This document shows positions 60,615 to 64,000 of a DNA stretch of 64,000 nt, piece by piece. The stretch is taken from contig NZ_JAGYKG010000001.1 of NCBI RefSeq assembly GCF_018401815.1, positions 894,388 through 958,387 on the forward strand. The letters are read 5' to 3'. Each line of letters begins with the position of its first letter. Position 1 is the first letter of the stretch. Made by a program: the position numbers and the translations under genes. The DNA is from Nonlabens sp. Lineage in GTDB: Bacteria > Bacteroidota > Bacteroidia > Flavobacteriales > Flavobacteriaceae. A model generated the notes under the pieces. That model ran no database searches, was not told where the DNA came from, and saw nothing but the letters and a program-made list of their open reading frames with translations.

Positions 60615-63230
60615 TTGAAACAGTTTTTCTACAATATATGCATTGCATTTTTTCTTACAGCGGTTGTAGCCGCTTGTAGCAGGAAAAAGAATTCCTTTGT
60701 AAGCCGCAATCTGCATGCTGTAGGGACAGAGTATAACGTCTTGTATAATGGTAATCTCGCTTTACAAGCGGGGCTTGACGGCTTGGAACAAACTTATAAA
60801 GAGAATTACTGGGAGGTATTACCCGTAGAACGCATGACGCTAAAAGATCAAGTCTTTTTGCCAGGTGATAAACCAATAGACCCCAATTTTGAGCGAGCTG
60901 AAGAAAAAGCGGTTAAAGCGGTACAAAAACACTCCATGCTTATCAATGAGACGGAATACAACCCTCAAATTGATGAGTCTTATATGCTTTTAGGCAAGGC
61001 GCGATATTACGACCAGCGTTTTATCCCCGCATTAGAGGCTTTCAACTATATCTTACAATTTATGCCTGAAAGTGACCAGATCAATCAGGCCAAAGTGTGG
61101 CGTGAGAAAACAAATATGAGGCTGGATAATAATGAAACTGCGATAAAGAATTTAAGTCAGTTGCTTAAGGAAGAAGAGGGAGCTATAGAAGTGGAAGATC
61201 TCGCTATTGCAAATGCTACTTTATCTCAAGCATTTTTAAATTTGGAGCAAGTAGATAGCGCTCTGTTTTATATGAATCGGGCAGAGCAACAGACTAAAAA
61301 TAAAGAAATTCAAGCCCGTTATAAGTTCATTACTGCACAACTATTTGCTAAGTCTGGTCAGCGTGATAGCGCTTTTGCGCATTATGATGAGATTATAGAA
61401 ATGCATCGCAACATACCTCGTCGGTACTACATCAATGCCTTTATAGAAAAGATCAAAAACTTTGACCCTTCTATAGACAATAAAGAAGAATTGCTATCGA
61501 CGATCGTCGATTTGGAAGACAACCGAGAAAACAGACCTTGGTTGGACGCTATTTACTCTCGAAAAGCCATATATTATGAGAGAGAAGACCGAATAGAAGA
61601 AGCAGTAGCATATTACAATAAATCTTTGCGCGTAAAAAACGGTCAGGATGTCTACTTGAGAGCAAACAATTATGCTGCTTTAGGTAAGATAAGTTTTGAT
61701 CAATCCAAATTTGTGAATGCGGGTAAATATTTTGATAGCGCTATTGCAAATTACGTCGAGCGCACAAATGAGTACCGACTGTTTACTAAAAAGAGAAATA
61801 ACCTAGACGATGTAATTCTATATGAAGGAAGACGTCGCAGTGCTGATAGTATTCTTATGGTTGTCGGTATGTCGATAGAACAGCAAGCACAATATTATCA
61901 AGAGTATATAGACCGTTTAAAAGAGGAAGAAGAACGCATTGCAAAAGAAGCTGAAGTAGCAGCAGCAAAAGAAGCTCAAGAGCAGAATGCGTTTCAAAAA
62001 AATACTAACAACAATGTTGCTAAACGCGGTAATGTAGGGCCTGCTTTTGGAAAACCTAGGTCCGATATAGGCTCTAAAACTCCTGGAGGGAGTTCTTTCT
62101 ATTTCTTTAATCAGCAGACAGTTGCTCGTGGTAAGTTGGATTTTAGAAGAAAATGGGGAAAACGAAACCTTACGGACAATTGGAGGCGCAAAAATAAAAA
62201 AGAGGAGCTGCAAACAGAAGAGGAACAAGAGGTCGTTGTTCAAGAAGTGGAAGTACGACCAGAATTTACTACAGAGTTTTATACCAGTAGACTTCCAGAA
62301 GGCGCACTCTTGCTGGACAGTATTGCAAAGGCTAGAAGCTTTGCTTATTATCAACTAGGTGTTATTTATAAGGAGAAATTTAAGCGCAACGATCTTGCCA
62401 TCAGTCGTTTTGATACTTTATTGACGCACGACCCGGCTGAAAAACTTTTATTACCAGCCCTCTATAACTTGTATCTAATTTACAAGGAAGACCCTAGTAG
62501 TAATGCTTTCGCGAAAGCAGAACAGTTAAAAAAGAGAATTATAACAGATCATCCAGACACGAGATATGCTCAAATATTGAGAAATCCCGACGCACAACTA
62601 GACGACAGTGCGAGTCCGCTGGCAATTTATAATCGATTGTATAAGGAATATGAGAAGGAAAACTACGATTTAGTAATTACCAGCGCTGAGAAGTATTCCA
62701 CATTATTTAATGGAGACGATATCGTACCAAGACTGGAGTTGTTAAAAGCATTTGCTGCTGGAAGACTTTATGGTTTTCAAGAGTATAAAAAAGGTATAGA
62801 TTACGTAGCTTTAAACTTCCCTAATACAGAAGTGGGTAAAAGTGCTCAAAAGCTTGCCGTCAGTGCTGAAACGCTTCAAATACCAAAGGTGTTTCTTCCA
62901 GAAAATGGGCTTACGGATTTTAAATTACTTTACAGATTTAAAAATACAGAGGTTGCCGATATGGATGACCTAAAGGAAAAACTAGAGGAAGCCATTAAAA
63001 AGGAACACTTTACTTTTAGAGTTTCTATAGATACTTACAATATCAACGAAAAGCTTGTGGTGGTGCATGGGTTAAGTTCCAAATTGGGAGCAAAAGGTCT
63101 AGGTGCTCTTATGGCAAAAACCGAAAATACTTATAGAGTTTTAAAACCTTACTTAGCTATAGCTTCAGAAAATTATAAAATTATTCAGGTCTATAAAAGT
63201 TTAGATAACTACGAGAAAGAATCGTTATAA
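60615..63230 (+). CDS. sprE: gliding motility/type IX secretion lipoprotein SprE (PorW-like)
   Basis: This 871-residue protein matches the SprE/PorW family in length and build, with a lipoprotein signal (lipobox VVAAC), TPR-rich helical halves, and a Lys/Glu-rich linker in the middle (about residues 430-560). It is needed for type IX secretion and gliding in Bacteroidota. The only plausible start is a TTG at 60615 giving MKQFFYNICIAFFLTAVVAAC. In-frame stops lie just upstream and there is no ATG before the lipobox. It is followed after 12 nt by a bactofilin gene. A palindrome copy with two edge mismatches encodes NAFAKAEQLK. Confidence 0.88.
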   Translation: MKQFFYNICIAFFLTAVVAACSRKKNSFVSRNLHAVGTEYNVLYNGNLALQAGLDGLEQTYKENYWEVLPVERMTLKDQVFLPGDKPIDPNFERAEEKAVKAVQKHSMLINETEYNPQIDESYMLLGKARYYDQRFIPALEAFNYILQFMPESDQINQAKVWREKTNMRLDNNETAIKNLSQLLKEEEGAIEVEDLAIANATLSQAFLNLEQVDSALFYMNRAEQQTKNKEIQARYKFITAQLFAKSGQRDSAFAHYDEIIEMHRNIPRRYYINAFIEKIKNFDPSIDNKEELLSTIVDLEDNRENRPWLDAIYSRKAIYYEREDRIEEAVAYYNKSLRVKNGQDVYLRANNYAALGKISFDQSKFVNAGKYFDSAIANYVERTNEYRLFTKKRNNLDDVILYEGRRRSADSILMVVGMSIEQQAQYYQEYIDRLKEEEERIAKEAEVAAAKEAQEQNAFQKNTNNNVAKRGNVGPAFGKPRSDIGSKTPGGSSFYFFNQQTVARGKLDFRRKWGKRNLTDNWRRKNKKEELQTEEEQEVVVQEVEVRPEFTTEFYTSRLPEGALLLDSIAKARSFAYYQLGVIYKEKFKRNDLAISRFDTLLTHDPAEKLLLPALYNLYLIYKEDPSSNAFAKAEQLKKRIITDHPDTRYAQILRNPDAQLDDSASPLAIYNRLYKEYEKENYDLVITSAEKYSTLFNGDDIVPRLELLKAFAAGRLYGFQEYKKGIDYVALNFPNTEVGKSAQKLAVSAETLQIPKVFLPENGLTDFKLLYRFKNTEVADMDDLKEKLEEAIKKEHFTFRVSIDTYNINEKLVVVHGLSSKLGAKGLGALMAKTENTYRVLKPYLAIASENYKIIQVYKSLDNYEKESL
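62504..62519. repeat. iterated palindrome copy 16 (edge mismatches)
   Basis: TGCTTTCGCGAAAGCA in sprE; the 14-nt core is perfect. Read as AFAKA. Confidence 0.93.
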
Positions 63231-63242
63231 AAGAACAATAAT

Positions 63243-63644
63243 ATGTTGAATTATAAAAAGCAAAGCAACACTTATATGGAGTCTGGTAAATCGCAAAACA
63301 GAATAAGTTATGGAACAACTATCCATGGAGATGTAGTTAGTGAAGGGGGTTTCAGAATAGATGGAACTATAAACGGCACTCTTAAAACAACAGCAAAAGT
63401 GGTGATTGGAAAAGACGGTAAAGTAGAGGGCGCCTTAAATTGTAATAATGCCGATATTGAAGGGGTGTTTTCTGGAAAGCTAATCGTTCAAGGATTACTT
63501 TCTTTAAAGGCTACGGCACAGATTACAGGGGAGGTAACCACACAAAAACTTGCAGTAGAGCCAGGGGCGTCTTTTAATGCCAGTTGTAAGATGGAGTCAG
63601 GTATAAAATCCACAAACAATAGTAAAAAAGAACAACCTGTTTAG
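63243..63644 (+). CDS. bactofilin (polymer-forming cytoskeletal protein)
   Basis: This 133-residue protein has the bactofilin beta-helix core (about residues 22-115) with ISYGTTIHGDVVSEGGFRIDG and VIGKDGKVEGALNC. It should polymerise without nucleotide into membrane-associated filaments. The N-terminus (MLNYKKQSNTYMES) is unstructured. The ATG at 63276 (MESGKSQN) is an alternative start. It follows sprE closely, as in other flavobacteria. Confidence 0.9.
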   Translation: MLNYKKQSNTYMESGKSQNRISYGTTIHGDVVSEGGFRIDGTINGTLKTTAKVVIGKDGKVEGALNCNNADIEGVFSGKLIVQGLLSLKATAQITGEVTTQKLAVEPGASFNASCKMESGIKSTNNSKKEQPV

Positions 63645-63663
63645 TCGCACTTTTTAAACCCCT

Positions 63664-64000
63664 ATGCGTATTATGAATTTTTACCTCAAAGCGTTTTTAC
63701 TTATTCTAGCATTGGCTGTGGTAGGTTTTGGACTGCATTATTTTATAGAAGAATCTCCAGTATTCAAGCTATATCAGCTTTATATATTTTTAGGCTCTGC
63801 TACATTTGCCTCAGTTTGTGGCATGCACTATTTATATGAATTAGTTCCTAATCAATTAGGCTATGTTTTTTTAGTAACGGTATTTGTAAAATTTGGTGCT
63901 GCCTTGATTTTATTTCCTCAATTATTAAGTCAGGAACCCCCCTTGACCAAAGCTCAAATACTTTCTTTTCTAATTCCTTATTTTACCTTTCTTGCCGTAG
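63664..64000 (+). CDS. DUF6168-like membrane protein, truncated by the window end
   Basis: A frame starts MRIMNFYLKAFLLILALAVV and stays open to the last base (112 residues seen). It has about four hydrophobic segments and few charges. The position after bactofilin, in a block that usually runs on to the F0F1 ATP synthase genes, and the sequence fit DUF6168. No AtpZ gene lies between it and bactofilin here. Function unknown; possibly an ATP synthase assembly helper. Confidence 0.65.
   Translation, partial: MRIMNFYLKAFLLILALAVVGFGLHYFIEESPVFKLYQLYIFLGSATFASVCGMHYLYELVPNQLGYVFLVTVFVKFGAALILFPQLLSQEPPLTKAQILSFLIPYFTFLAV

Overview
The window comes from a member of the Bacteroidota, most likely a marine Flavobacteriaceae. 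The reasons are: TAnnTTTG promoter boxes with almost no Shine-Dalgarno sequences, an AT-rich composition, a PorW/SprE gliding and type IX secretion gene next to a bactofilin gene, a GLPGLI-family gene beside an outer-membrane barrel gene, and many family-specific DUFs (4175, 4254, 4837, 5687, 6327, 6341, 6427, 6428). The genus is a guess; a Nonlabens-like organism would fit. There is no rRNA, no complete insertion sequence, no CRISPR array and no prophage. One tRNA (Cys) is present.

Layout. 0-7.3 kb: a decayed gene, a GH3-like enzyme, an M23 peptidase, TatA, a DUF4837 lipoprotein, a LysM lytic transglycosylase and phosphoglycerate kinase. 7.4-11.1 kb: an AT-rich cassette of a small secreted four-Cys protein, a GLPGLI protein and an outer-membrane barrel. 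11.5-23.1 kb: holB, a methyltransferase, mnmG, ybeY, a giant DUF4175 membrane protein, gltX and a SPFH protein. mnmG is bracketed by two parS-like sites. 23.2-31.1 kb: a YtxH/holin-like/DUF6327 operon, glnS, folB, tRNA-Cys, a LysE exporter, a DUF2807 protein, a 55-residue putative zinc protein and RNase R. 31.4-32.2 kb: a gene-free, very AT-rich gap with clustered DnaA-box-like 9-mers, a candidate replication origin. 32.2-37.6 kb: rpiB, small conserved genes, a GNAT enzyme, Sua5, and an arsenic operon (arsR, DUF6428, arsenate reductase-like, ACR3). 37.9-48.4 kb: a double OmpA-domain protein, an S41 protease, rnpA, an M1 peptidase, a GRAM-like protein, a glycosyltransferase family 9 enzyme, DUF4254, DUF6427, DUF6341 and purD. 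48.7-53.1 kb: a surface polysaccharide module (CapK-like, GT2, polyprenyl sugar-phosphate transferase, UDP-glucuronate decarboxylase). 53.2-59.7 kb: an M23 peptidase, a CoA-transferase pair split by an inserted four-helix-bundle gene, a flavin reductase with a 2Fe-2S domain, and an ABC exporter with two tandem paralogous small membrane proteins. 60.6-64 kb: sprE/porW, a bactofilin gene and the start of a DUF6168-like gene.

Most striking signal. The perfect palindrome GCTTTCGCGAAAGC, usually extended to CGCTTTCGCGAAAGCG, occurs 15 times with its 14-nt core complete or one base off. Two more copies are degenerate. Copies lie in unrelated genes, in all three reading frames, and in two intergenic gaps. 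Within genes it mostly reads as Ala-Phe-Ala-Lys-Ala. It behaves like a genome-wide highly iterated palindrome of unknown function. The parS pair, the candidate origin and the four-Cys/GLPGLI/barrel cassette are the other features most worth following.
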